A DNA stretch of 64,000 bases, taken from Prevotella sp. GTDB lineage: Bacteria; Bacteroidota; Bacteroidia; Bacteroidales; Bacteroidaceae. Shown in pieces: positions 51,757-59,246 of the stretch. The first letter of the stretch is position 1. Each line of letters starts with the position of its first letter. The position numbers were made by a program, and so were the translations under genes. The DNA is taken from NCBI GenBank assembly GCA_016291495.1, contig JAEEXI010000002.1, forward strand, positions 215,425 through 279,424, read 5' to 3'. Below the pieces are notes generated by a model. The model did no database searches and had not been told where the DNA came from. It was given only the letters and a program-made list of their open reading frames with translations.

Positions 51757-52200
51757 AGTTTTAATCTCCTCTTAGTTTTTAATTAGTTTGTAAATAATTT
51801 TCTTTACCATTCCCTTATCTCCCTCCCTTGGGAGGGTCGGGATGGGGTCGTCGGATTTTTGCGCGCTGGGCAGAGCGAAAATTTTGGTGCACCTGAAAAC
51901 AATTTTTTTCCGCCTTGCGCGCTCAATTCCATCTTTTCATCGACAATGCAAAGGTAATAAAATTTCATTGCGGTCTACGAATGTTTTCCCAAAAATTTTT
52001 CATTTTTCTGCAATTTTTTTTCCGTACGGTGGGTTGCGTGACAGTGTGACAGTGTGACAGTTCTCGAGAAGCTATTCCATACCCTGAAAATAATCCTATA
52101 TTTATATATATTATAATATATATTAATATAGACTTAATTTTTGACTTTCGTACCACCTGTTTTGGAACTGTCACACTGTAACACTGTAACAGATTGTGTG
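51757..52200. other. 444-bp intergenic region HU-like gene to umuC
   Basis: No gene seen. Contains a CCCTCCC-TT-GGGAGGG palindrome with TCGGGATGGGGTC (51821-51849), two TTGCGCGCT copies, the HU-like gene promoter (-7 at 51949-51956, minus), and an octad inverted repeat around a very AT-rich core (52036-52192). Confidence 0.7.
52036..52192. repeat. Inverted octad arrays flanking an AT-rich core
   Basis: Left arm (52036-52063): GCGTGACA, GTGTGACA, GTGTGACA, GTTC. Right arm (52165-52192): the inverse, with TGTCACAC, TGTAACAC, TGTAACAG. 24 of 28 positions pair. The roughly 100-bp middle includes a nearly pure A/T stretch (about 52090-52140). It lies at the end of the umuDC transcript. Confidence 0.8.
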
Positions 52201-53493
52201 CTATTCCGCCTCGGGAATTTCGCTCCACTTCGTGGTGTAGCTGGGACTGCGGAAGTCGTGCTTGATGCTGTCGCGGAAAACGCCAGCTTTGCCCTTTCCG
52301 TCTTTAGCCGTATATTGTTGCGACCCCAACACGATGGTCTCACTACCATTCTCCCGATTGATGCGGTCGATGGCTTCATCAAGCCTTCGTTTCTTCTCGT
52401 ATTTCTTGGAATCGTAGTCGATGAAGTTGGTCTGAACGGCTGAATCAGGGCAGATTCCTGCCACGATAACACCAGCGCGCTTGTACTGATACCCTTGTCG
52501 GAATATCCTCTGAGTGCAGCGCAGGGCACATTGCACGATATCTTGTGTGGAACTGGTAGGCGTCAGCAAACTCTCCTGCGCCCAGTTCCAGTATTGGGGC
52601 AAGTCCTCACGGAAGTGGTTCGTGTCGATAAACACACTCACAATAGCTGCTGCTGACTGTTGCTTGCGCAACTTCTCCGCACAATGGGCAGCAAAGTTGC
52701 TGATGCTGGTACGCAGCGTCTCGAAATCGGCCACCATACCTGGAAAACTTCTGCTGGTACAGATGCTTTTCTTCTTGCTCATATCCTCCAGCGGCACACA
52801 GTCGTCGCCGTTCAGCTCCCTCCAAGTACGCTCTACCACGACATTGAAGGTGAGCCTAACCCAGCTTCTCGTCAAAGAGGCGAAGTCGTAAGCTGTCTGT
52901 ACGCCTACTGCCTGCAGCCGTTTGGTGTATTGTCTGCCAATGCCCCAAACCTCATCTATCGGATAAAGTTTCAGCGCTTTGATGCGCTTCTCGTCAGTAT
53001 CGATGTAGCAACAATGATGGTAGCCCGGATAGTGTTTGGCATAGTGGCTCGCCATCTTTGCCAAAGTCTTTGTTGGACCAATGCCTATGCTGACAGGCAT
53101 TCCCGTTGAATGCTTGATAGTCTTGTGCAGCTGCTCGCCCCAGGCTTTCAGGTCGAGGTGTTCCATCCCTTTCAGCATGCAGAAGCCTTCGTCGATGCTG
53201 TAGCGGTAGAACTCCGGCACCTCCTGACGGACCAGCGACATCACTCTGTCCGTCATATCCAGGTATAGCTCATAGTTCGACGAGAACACCGCTATTTCCT
53301 GATTAGGGTAGAGGTCTTTCAACTGGAAATACGGCGTTCCTGCTTTGATACCCAATTTCTTTGCTTCGTTCGAGCGTGCCACCACACAACCGTCATTATT
53401 CGACAGAACAACGACGGGCTTTCCGTTGAGATCAGGGCGAAACACTCTTTCGCAACTCACGAAGCAATTATCACAATCGACTATGGCAAACAA
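52201..53493 (-). CDS. umuC: Y-family DNA polymerase, UmuC-like
   Basis: 430 aa. MFAIVDCDNCFVSCERVF (catalytic Asp), LSNNDGCVVARSNEAKKLG, YSIDEGFCML (catalytic acidic pair region), then IGIGPTKTLAKMASHYAK and the little-finger domain. The C-terminal region (about 350-430) is the UmuC extension. Error-prone lesion bypass as part of polymerase V. Overlaps umuD by 13 bp. Confidence 0.95.
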   Translation of the reverse strand: MFAIVDCDNCFVSCERVFRPDLNGKPVVVLSNNDGCVVARSNEAKKLGIKAGTPYFQLKDLYPNQEIAVFSSNYELYLDMTDRVMSLVRQEVPEFYRYSIDEGFCMLKGMEHLDLKAWGEQLHKTIKHSTGMPVSIGIGPTKTLAKMASHYAKHYPGYHHCCYIDTDEKRIKALKLYPIDEVWGIGRQYTKRLQAVGVQTAYDFASLTRSWVRLTFNVVVERTWRELNGDDCVPLEDMSKKKSICTSRSFPGMVADFETLRTSISNFAAHCAEKLRKQQSAAAIVSVFIDTNHFREDLPQYWNWAQESLLTPTSSTQDIVQCALRCTQRIFRQGYQYKRAGVIVAGICPDSAVQTNFIDYDSKKYEKKRRLDEAIDRINRENGSETIVLGSQQYTAKDGKGKAGVFRDSIKHDFRSPSYTTKWSEIPEAE

Positions 53494-53930
53494 TAGCTAT
53501 TCCTCCAGTCTCTAATGGTAAATATCACTTTGCCCCAGACAGTAAACTCATCTGAGGAATCGATGATAAACGGCTTGAAATCCTTATTGGCAGGTATCAA
53601 TCGGATGAAACCCTGATCACGTGTTGACGTATCGAGGTACTTCACCGTAAACCCGCCGTTGACATACGCAGCCACGATATTTCCATGCATCATCTCTTCT
53701 GCTTTGTCCACCAGGCATAAGTCGCCATCAAAGATACCAGCATCTTTCATCGAATCACCCTTCACACGAACGTAGAAGGTGCTTTCCGGATGTTTGATGA
53801 AGTCGCGATTGAAGTCCAACCGCTCTGCCACATAGTCACTTGTTATCGGGAATCCTGCTGCTATCGCATCGTACATCGGCAGCTCCAGCTCCGTCGATAC
53901 ATCCGCCTTTCTAATCTCTGGTTCTTTCAT
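53481..53930 (-). CDS. umuD: UmuD-like S24 peptidase
   Basis: 149 aa from the ATG at 53930. Ser-Lys dyad self-cleaving domain: YVRVKGDSMKDAGIFDGD (Ser) and VNGGFTVKYLD (Lys). A short N-terminal arm (KEPEIRKADVSTELELPMYD) would be removed on activation, with the cleavage site probably in the AAGFPI region. Partner of UmuC. Promoter -7 TATATTTG at 53948-53955 (minus). No operator was identified with confidence. Confidence 0.92.
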   Translation of the reverse strand: MKEPEIRKADVSTELELPMYDAIAAGFPITSDYVAERLDFNRDFIKHPESTFYVRVKGDSMKDAGIFDGDLCLVDKAEEMMHGNIVAAYVNGGFTVKYLDTSTRDQGFIRLIPANKDFKPFIIDSSDEFTVWGKVIFTIRDWRNSYCLP

Positions 53931-54089
53931 AATCACTCAATTTGCTGCAAATATACGAAATTCTATCAAAATATATCGAACTGACTTATTGGGAGTTGAA
54001 TTATTTAACATTTAAATATCAGAGGATACTGCCGCTGATACCAAATTAAAAAATTAAGACAGATTCTTGGTGTTATCGAAAATTTTTCC

Positions 54090-54097
54090 TACTTTTG
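54090..54097 (+). promoter_or_regulatory. -7 box of repeat-derived lipoprotein gene
   Basis: TACTTTTG. The TSS is expected near 54101, so any start upstream of it can be excluded. Confidence 0.5.
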
Positions 54098-54121
54098 CAA
54101 GGATATAATTACTACTACGAC

Positions 54122-54613
54122 ATGATGAACACCAGTCAGAACACGCAAACCCATAGGGTGAGAGGTACAAAAGTACCCCCCCCAACTCGCTATAATTCCA
54201 GCATAACCGTTTCCAACGGGACATCCCCCATATGCCCTGCTGCATTAGGCTTCTATGCCTTGTGTGGCAGGGCTTTCTGTTTCTTGCTCTTCGCACTGCC
54301 GTTCTTCGTTGTCAGTTGCAGTCAGGGTGATGCTGATATCCATGTAATGCCTCTCACACCGATGCACCAGATGTACGACGAAAGTGTGAAACTGAATCAG
54401 GTGCAGATGGATAGCATTTCCAACTTCTGCACCAAGTTCTGCGGCTACGTCAACCAGCACCCCCAGAGCAGGCAGGACGAATATTTCAATCCTACTATTC
54501 AAAACATCCGCTCCGCTGTTGCCCTTCATGGCTACGATATCAAGGTAACTACTGTCACTACAGGTGTCACCATCAACGATGAGTGGGGCGGCGATATCTT
54601 TATTACATACTAA
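54122..54613 (+). CDS. Putative lipoprotein with repeat-derived N-terminal extension
   Basis: 163 aa if started at 54122. The first 50 residues (with RGTKVPPPTRYNSSITVSNG and PAALGFYALCGRAFCF) look like translation of a dispersed Bacteroidales repeat. A lipoprotein signal follows (FLLFALPFFVVSC), then a soluble domain with DESVKLNQVQMDSISNFCTK and TGVTINDEWGGDIF. A TTG near 54258 would give a start (MCGRAFCFLLFALPFF) that makes a normal signal peptide, so the true start is uncertain. A C8 tract lies at 54176-54183 in the upstream part. Confidence 0.5.
   Translation: MMNTSQNTQTHRVRGTKVPPPTRYNSSITVSNGTSPICPAALGFYALCGRAFCFLLFALPFFVVSCSQGDADIHVMPLTPMHQMYDESVKLNQVQMDSISNFCTKFCGYVNQHPQSRQDEYFNPTIQNIRSAVALHGYDIKVTTVTTGVTINDEWGGDIFITY
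54234..54273 (+). other. Structured hairpin within the repeat-derived leader
   Basis: Outer stem GCCCTGC/GCAGGGC and inner stem AGGC/GCCT, followed by T-rich sequence. Could act as an attenuator between the promoter at 54090 and the lipoprotein body, or simply be part of a repeat. Confidence 0.4.
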
Positions 54614-54641
54614 ATGACAAAAGGACTAAAAATATAAGATT

Positions 54642-55841
54642 ATGAAGAAATTATTTTTTATATTAGTGACAATGCTGCTCCCGATGGTGGCAAGTGCAGA
54701 TGCTGTGGAGATTGATGGGATTTATTATAATCTCATTTCCAAAGGAGGAGCAAACATTGCAGAGGTAACAAGTAAACCTACTGGTTATTACAGTGGACCT
54801 ATTGTTATACCTGAATTTGTGACCTATCAGGAAGTAAAATACTCCGTTACGTCCATTGGAAGTTATGCTTTCTCTCATTCAGGTTTAACCAGCATAACCA
54901 TCCCTAATTCAGTTACGTCTATTGGAAGTTTTGCTTTCTCTCATTCAGGTTTAACCAGCATAACCATCCCTAATTCAGTTACGTCTATTGGAAGTGGGGC
55001 ATTCATGAGCAGTTCTTTAACCAGCATAACCATCCCTAATTCAGTTACGTCTATTGGAAGTGGGGCATTCATGAGCAGTTCTTTAACCAGCATAACCATC
55101 CCTAATTCAGTTACGTCTATTGTAAGTACGGCTTTCTATGACTGTAGTTCTTTAACCAGCATAACCATCCCTAATTCAGTTACGTCCATTGGAGCCGGGG
55201 CTTTCTATGACTGTAGTTCTTTAACCAGCATAACCATCCCTAATTCAGTTACGTCCATTGGAAATAATGCATTCTATAATTGTAGTAGTTTAACCAGCAT
55301 AACCATCCCTAATTCAGTTACGTCCATTGGAAAAAATACTTTTGCTAATTGTAAAGAACTTGCTGATGTGTATTGTTATGCCGTTAATGTCCCTTCGACA
55401 GGGGATGATGTTTTCATGGATTCCGGTATCGAGTATGCTACATTGCATGTACCTGCAAACTCTATAAACACATACAAGACAACCGAACCTTGGAAGAATT
55501 TTGGAACTATCGTGACACTTGGTGATACACCAGGACTCCAGAAGTGCGTTACGCCCACCATCACTTATAAAGACGGTAAACTGTCGCTTTCTTGCGATAC
55601 GGAGGGTGTTGAATATGTGACGAATGTAGAATGTCTGGATAATAAGAAGTTCTATGATAACGAGATTCAGCTGAGTGGAAAGTATAGGGTCAGCGTCTAT
55701 GCTACAAAAGCAGGTTATGAAGACTCTGATATAGCGACGACAGATATCGACGTTCGTGGCTTGAAGGGTGATATCAATGGTGATGATGAAGTGAATGTGA
55801 CAGATATCGTCACATTAGTTAACATCATTATGTCGGAATAA
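54642..55841 (+). CDS. BspA-like leucine-rich repeat surface protein with dockerin-like tail
   Basis: 399 aa. Signal [21 protein letters not shown]. Seven near-identical 22-23-residue repeats (core [14 protein letters not shown]) at about residues 75-225, the Treponema/BspA type of LRR. A Cys-containing capping unit follows, then a region with an [15 protein letters not shown] motif, and an EF-hand-like end [19 protein letters not shown] typical of dockerin repeats in Prevotella. Likely exported and involved in binding or adhesion. The gene ends 3 bp before the GIY-YIG gene, so the two could share a transcript. Confidence 0.88.
   Translation: MKKLFFILVTMLLPMVASADAVEIDGIYYNLISKGGANIAEVTSKPTGYYSGPIVIPEFVTYQEVKYSVTSIGSYAFSHSGLTSITIPNSVTSIGSFAFSHSGLTSITIPNSVTSIGSGAFMSSSLTSITIPNSVTSIGSGAFMSSSLTSITIPNSVTSIVSTAFYDCSSLTSITIPNSVTSIGAGAFYDCSSLTSITIPNSVTSIGNNAFYNCSSLTSITIPNSVTSIGKNTFANCKELADVYCYAVNVPSTGDDVFMDSGIEYATLHVPANSINTYKTTEPWKNFGTIVTLGDTPGLQKCVTPTITYKDGKLSLSCDTEGVEYVTNVECLDNKKFYDNEIQLSGKYRVSVYATKAGYEDSDIATTDIDVRGLKGDINGDDEVNVTDIVTLVNIIMSE
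54871..55332 (+). repeat. Homogenised 66/69-bp repeats in the BspA-like gene
   Basis: Seven copies of a nearly invariant core (AACCAGCATAACCATCCC and following bases) spaced 66 or 69 bp apart. High DNA identity beyond what the protein needs indicates recent gene conversion or slippage. Confidence 0.85.
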
Positions 55842-55844
55842 GAT

Positions 55845-56657
55845 ATGGCAAACAAAGAACCTGGATACGTATATATACTGACGAACCCCAGCTTCAGGGA
55901 AGATTGGGTGAAGATTGGTAAGACTGTCAATATGGAAGAGCGCTTAAGAACGCTCTACAATACCTCTTTGCCGCTTCCTTTCGAGGTCTTTGCAACCATG
56001 AAAACTTCGAAATACAATGAGGCTGAGAAATTGGTCCATCATTATATAGAACGTTTTACCAATCTCCGTATCGAGAAAAAGCGCGAGTTCTTCAATGTGA
56101 AGCCAGAAGAAGCGCTTGATATATTCCGCGAAGTAGCCACATTGCTTGATGATGCAGTTATAGACGAGGTGTATAAAACAGGAATGTCATTTGGAGTTGA
56201 GAACGATGGTAAGAAAGAAGTACGAAAGGCAGGTGAAAATCGAGTTTGGTTAATTCCCTATAACAAGAAGTTCTTTGACTTGAAAGGCTGTTTCGATAAA
56301 GTTGGTGAAGTGTATTGGACGCAGCATTTTCATTTCCAAGCAGGCGATACGGGCTACATTTATGGCGCAGCTCCCGAAAGTGCTATTCGCTTCAGCTTCA
56401 GGGTGAAAGAAGCAGATTTGCATTATGACCCGATTATGGATCAGGATAATGAGTTTGTAAAAGGTAATGGGCCTGTAAATTCAGCTGCAAGCGACAAGCT
56501 CTTTGCTCACATGATTCTAACAGGTGAGACAGCCAATAAACGTCTCTCGCTGGCAAATCTCCTCGATAGAGGACTTAAGAGCGCCCCTATGGGTGCTATG
56601 AATCTTTCGAAGAAGGAACTGAAAGAGTTGCTGATGTATATAGAAGAAAATTTTTAG
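55845..56657 (+). CDS. GIY-YIG (T5orf172) nuclease with possible PUA/EVE-like reader
   Basis: 270 aa. N-terminal GIY-YIG domain of the T5orf172 class: GYVYILTNPSFREDWVKIGK (first Tyr and the second GK-T strand), MEERLRTLYNTS with catalytic Arg, and EKKREFFNV with catalytic Glu. Residues about 125-190 read VWLIPYNKKFFD and FQAGDTGYIYGAAPESAIRF, whose pattern resembles PUA/EVE-type domains that bind modified bases. The C-terminal helical part (LSLANLLDRGLKSAP...) is unrecognised. The reader assignment is inference. First gene of a six-gene restriction-like operon. Confidence 0.75.
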   Translation: MANKEPGYVYILTNPSFREDWVKIGKTVNMEERLRTLYNTSLPLPFEVFATMKTSKYNEAEKLVHHYIERFTNLRIEKKREFFNVKPEEALDIFREVATLLDDAVIDEVYKTGMSFGVENDGKKEVRKAGENRVWLIPYNKKFFDLKGCFDKVGEVYWTQHFHFQAGDTGYIYGAAPESAIRFSFRVKEADLHYDPIMDQDNEFVKGNGPVNSAASDKLFAHMILTGETANKRLSLANLLDRGLKSAPMGAMNLSKKELKELLMYIEENF

Positions 56658-56660
56658 CTT

Positions 56661-56993
56661 ATGATACAAAAAAACTATGATGACCTTGATATCGTCATCA
56701 AGCAACTTCAAAAAATCAAAGAGGACTTGGAATTTTCAAAACTGAGTTCACCCATGTCAGTTACTACAGCCGTCCCTGAAGGTTTAACTTTAGATGATTT
56801 ATACAAAGCGATTCGTAATTACTCAAAATCATCAGCATATAATCTTAGAGAGGCCCTAAAAAGTAACAATATTACAACGATAGAAGAACTTATAAAATAT
56901 CGACCACGTGAAATTCTTCGTTTCAAAAATGTTGGAACAACTACCATCTACAATACACGCGAGGCGATGGAAGATATTGGTATATTGTGGTGA
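56661..56993 (+). CDS. RNA polymerase alpha-CTD-like small protein
   Basis: 110 aa. An N-terminal coiled segment (DDLDIVIKQLQKIKEDLEF), then a tandem helix-hairpin-helix fold (about 40-110): SSAYNLREALKSNNITTIEE and PREILRFKNVGTTTIYNTRE, closely resembling the alpha-subunit C-terminal domain that contacts DNA and activators. No polymerase core domain. In this operon it could be a DNA-binding cofactor, a transcription regulator, or a phage-polymerase decoy; none is shown. 3 bp after the nuclease gene. Confidence 0.75.
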   Translation: MIQKNYDDLDIVIKQLQKIKEDLEFSKLSSPMSVTTAVPEGLTLDDLYKAIRNYSKSSAYNLREALKSNNITTIEELIKYRPREILRFKNVGTTTIYNTREAMEDIGILW

Positions 56994-56995
56994 CA

Positions 56996-57694
56996 ATGGC
57001 AGAACGACAGATTAAATCACGCGAACGAGTTGCGGAACGTGGCGAGGTGTTTACTGCCGAAAGAGAGGTGAATGCTATGCTCGACTTGGTGAAGCAGGAA
57101 ACGGAGCGAATTGACTCCCGCTTCCTGGAGCCTGCTTGTGGTACGGGAAACTTCCTCGTTGAGATATTAAGACGAAAATTAGAGGTCATAAGAAGACAAT
57201 ACCAAAAGCACCTAAGCGAGTTAGAGTTACAAACGACTATAGCCGTGAGCAGCATTTATGGCGTTGACATTATGAAAGACAATGTGGAAGAATGCTGCCA
57301 GCGATTGCATGATATAGTTTGCTGTTGGTATTCAGAAGTTCACCCTCTGCAGAAAGCGCCTTCTCAGAAGCTTTCTGCCGTATGGTCCTATCTGCTTCAT
57401 CGAAATATTCTTTGGGGTGATGCTCTGACCCTTCGCGAGCCAGTAAGCCAAGATGCTACCATCATTGAAAAGCAGAATGCTAATCCTATTACTTTTAGCG
57501 AGTGGTCGTTTATCAGCGATATGGTGATGCGAAAGGACTTTCATTTGGCGGCTCTAGTTCAGGCTCAGTCTGCCAGCGTCCCATTTGTAAAGAACGATCA
57601 GGGCAATGATGTCTTTTTACCCCCTGAGCCTATACGCGAATATCGTCCCATTCATTATTTGAAAATAGCTACCTATTATGATACTAAGCACTAA
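56996..57694 (+). CDS. N6-methyltransferase-type protein A: SAM motifs present, NPPY absent
   Basis: 232 aa from the ATG at 56996 (a GTG at 56987 is possible). Motif X-like GEVFTAEREVNAMLDLV, intact SAM motif I FLEPACGTGNFLVEIL, motif II SIYGVDIMKDNVEEC and GDAL. No NPPY catalytic motif occurs; the protein instead ends with FSEWSFISDMVMRKDF and a short beta segment. It therefore looks able to bind SAM but not to methylate alone. Overlaps the next gene, which has NPPY, by 17 bp. A pair acting as one enzyme is the simplest reading. Confidence 0.8.
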   Translation: MAERQIKSRERVAERGEVFTAEREVNAMLDLVKQETERIDSRFLEPACGTGNFLVEILRRKLEVIRRQYQKHLSELELQTTIAVSSIYGVDIMKDNVEECCQRLHDIVCCWYSEVHPLQKAPSQKLSAVWSYLLHRNILWGDALTLREPVSQDATIIEKQNANPITFSEWSFISDMVMRKDFHLAALVQAQSASVPFVKNDQGNDVFLPPEPIREYRPIHYLKIATYYDTKH

Positions 57695-59246
57695 TTACAA
57701 CCCCGATGTGTTGACCTGTCTGGCCAACTTGTCGAACGATGAGGTGTTCACACCGCCTCAGGTAGTGAATCGTATGCTCGATATGCTACCGGCAGAGCTG
57801 TTTCGAAGTAAAGAGACTAAGTTTCTCGACCCTGTTAGCAAGAGTGGTGTTTTTCTTCGTGAAATAGCCAAACGCTTAATGATAGGTTTGGAGAGTCAGA
57901 TACCTGATATTCACGAACGCGCTGACCACATCTTCACCAAGCAGCTCTTTGGTATTGCCATAACGGAACTGACGGCACTCACCAGTCGCCGCTCTGTCTA
58001 TTGCAGCAAATACGCCAATGGGCAGTATTCCATTTGCCGCAAGTTCAAAGACGAGGATGGTAATCTTCGATTTAAGCCAATTGAGCATAAGTTCGAAAAT
58101 GGGAAATGTAAGTATTGCGGGGCCTCGGAATCCGTCTTCGGTAAAAAATACCGTAAAGACTTGGAGAGCCACGCATACGAGTTTATTCACACAGACAAAC
58201 CAGAAAAAATATTCGGAAACATGAAGTTCGACGTTATCATAGGAAATCCACCATATCAACTCGGTGATGGCGGCAACGCAGCAAGTGCATTGCCTATATA
58301 TCACATGTTCATAAACCAAGCAAAAAAACTGAATCCGAGATACATGTCTTTTATTGTTCCATCTCGTTGGTTAAATGGTGGAAGAGGCCTTGATGAGTTT
58401 CGTAATGAAATGTTGAACGAACGAAAGATTCGAGTTCTTCACGATTATTTAGACTCTAAAGATTGTTTTTCTGGAGTTGAAATCAAAGGTGGTGTTTGTT
58501 TCTTTTTGTGGGAAAGAGATTATGTAGGTGATTGTGCTATATACTCGCATGCTCAAGGAGAGACTAAACATTCTAATCGCCCATTACTCGAAGAAGGGTC
58601 AGATATTTACATACGAAGCGAAGAACAAGTAAGTATTTTCCATAAGGTTCGCTCATTTAATGAGGACTCTCTAGCAACATGGTTAAATGCAGGTAGATAT
58701 TTTGGATTCCATACAAAGATAAACTGGAACGATGATATACATGGAGAAATTCAATCTTCAGATGGAAGTCAATTTTACCCTGTGTCGAAAATTCGTACAG
58801 AAGAAAATACAATTAAAGTATACATTCATGGTGGAGAATGCTGGATAAATGAAAGCATTATACCAAGAAATGCTGAAAGAATTGGTTCTTATAAAGTGTT
58901 GATTCCAAGATCAGGTAATCCAGGTTTCGGAAATACAATTATTGGAAAACCCAAAATATCCGAACCTTATTCTTGCAGTTCAAATACATATATGGTGGCC
59001 ATACCTTCTGATTCTGACATATCGGAAGAAGAAGCTGACAATTTGTGTTCATACATAAAGACAAAGTTTGTACGCCTACTTGTAGCTACAAAAACATCAA
59101 CTCAGAGTACTCCCCCTGATGCTTTTCAATTCGCTCCTCTCCAAGACTTCTCTCACACCTGGACTGATGAGATGCTATATAAGAAATACGGGCTAACAGA
59201 TGACGAGATAGCCTTTATTGAGAGTATGATACGACCAATGGAATAA
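57678..59246 (+). CDS. Eco57I-type N6-methyltransferase protein B: NPPY present, motif I altered
   Basis: 522 aa. Motif X-like DEVFTPPQVVNRMLDML, then FLDPVSKSGVFLREI where the canonical DPACGSG is changed to DPVSKSG, LFGIAITELTALTSRRSVYC, a Cys pair CKYCGA that may bind zinc, and the catalytic FDVIIGNPPYQLGDGG. The C-terminal target-recognition part (about 270-522) includes RYMSFIVPSRWLNGGRGLDE and SGNPGFGNTIIG. I recall the DPV(S/T)KSG variant as conserved in a subfamily rather than as decay. Likely the catalytic and recognition subunit paired with protein A. Confidence 0.85.
   Translation: MILSTNYNPDVLTCLANLSNDEVFTPPQVVNRMLDMLPAELFRSKETKFLDPVSKSGVFLREIAKRLMIGLESQIPDIHERADHIFTKQLFGIAITELTALTSRRSVYCSKYANGQYSICRKFKDEDGNLRFKPIEHKFENGKCKYCGASESVFGKKYRKDLESHAYEFIHTDKPEKIFGNMKFDVIIGNPPYQLGDGGNAASALPIYHMFINQAKKLNPRYMSFIVPSRWLNGGRGLDEFRNEMLNERKIRVLHDYLDSKDCFSGVEIKGGVCFFLWERDYVGDCAIYSHAQGETKHSNRPLLEEGSDIYIRSEEQVSIFHKVRSFNEDSLATWLNAGRYFGFHTKINWNDDIHGEIQSSDGSQFYPVSKIRTEENTIKVYIHGGECWINESIIPRNAERIGSYKVLIPRSGNPGFGNTIIGKPKISEPYSCSSNTYMVAIPSDSDISEEEADNLCSYIKTKFVRLLVATKTSTQSTPPDAFQFAPLQDFSHTWTDEMLYKKYGLTDDEIAFIESMIRPME

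Noticed and set aside
54871..55332. CRISPR array
   Set aside because: Regular repeats, but they are in frame LRR codons without unique spacers of CRISPR type.
57678..59246. Protein B as a decayed pseudogene because motif I is altered
   Set aside because: The frame is intact with NPPY and downstream motifs, and I recall the DPV(S/T)KSG variant as typical of a subfamily.
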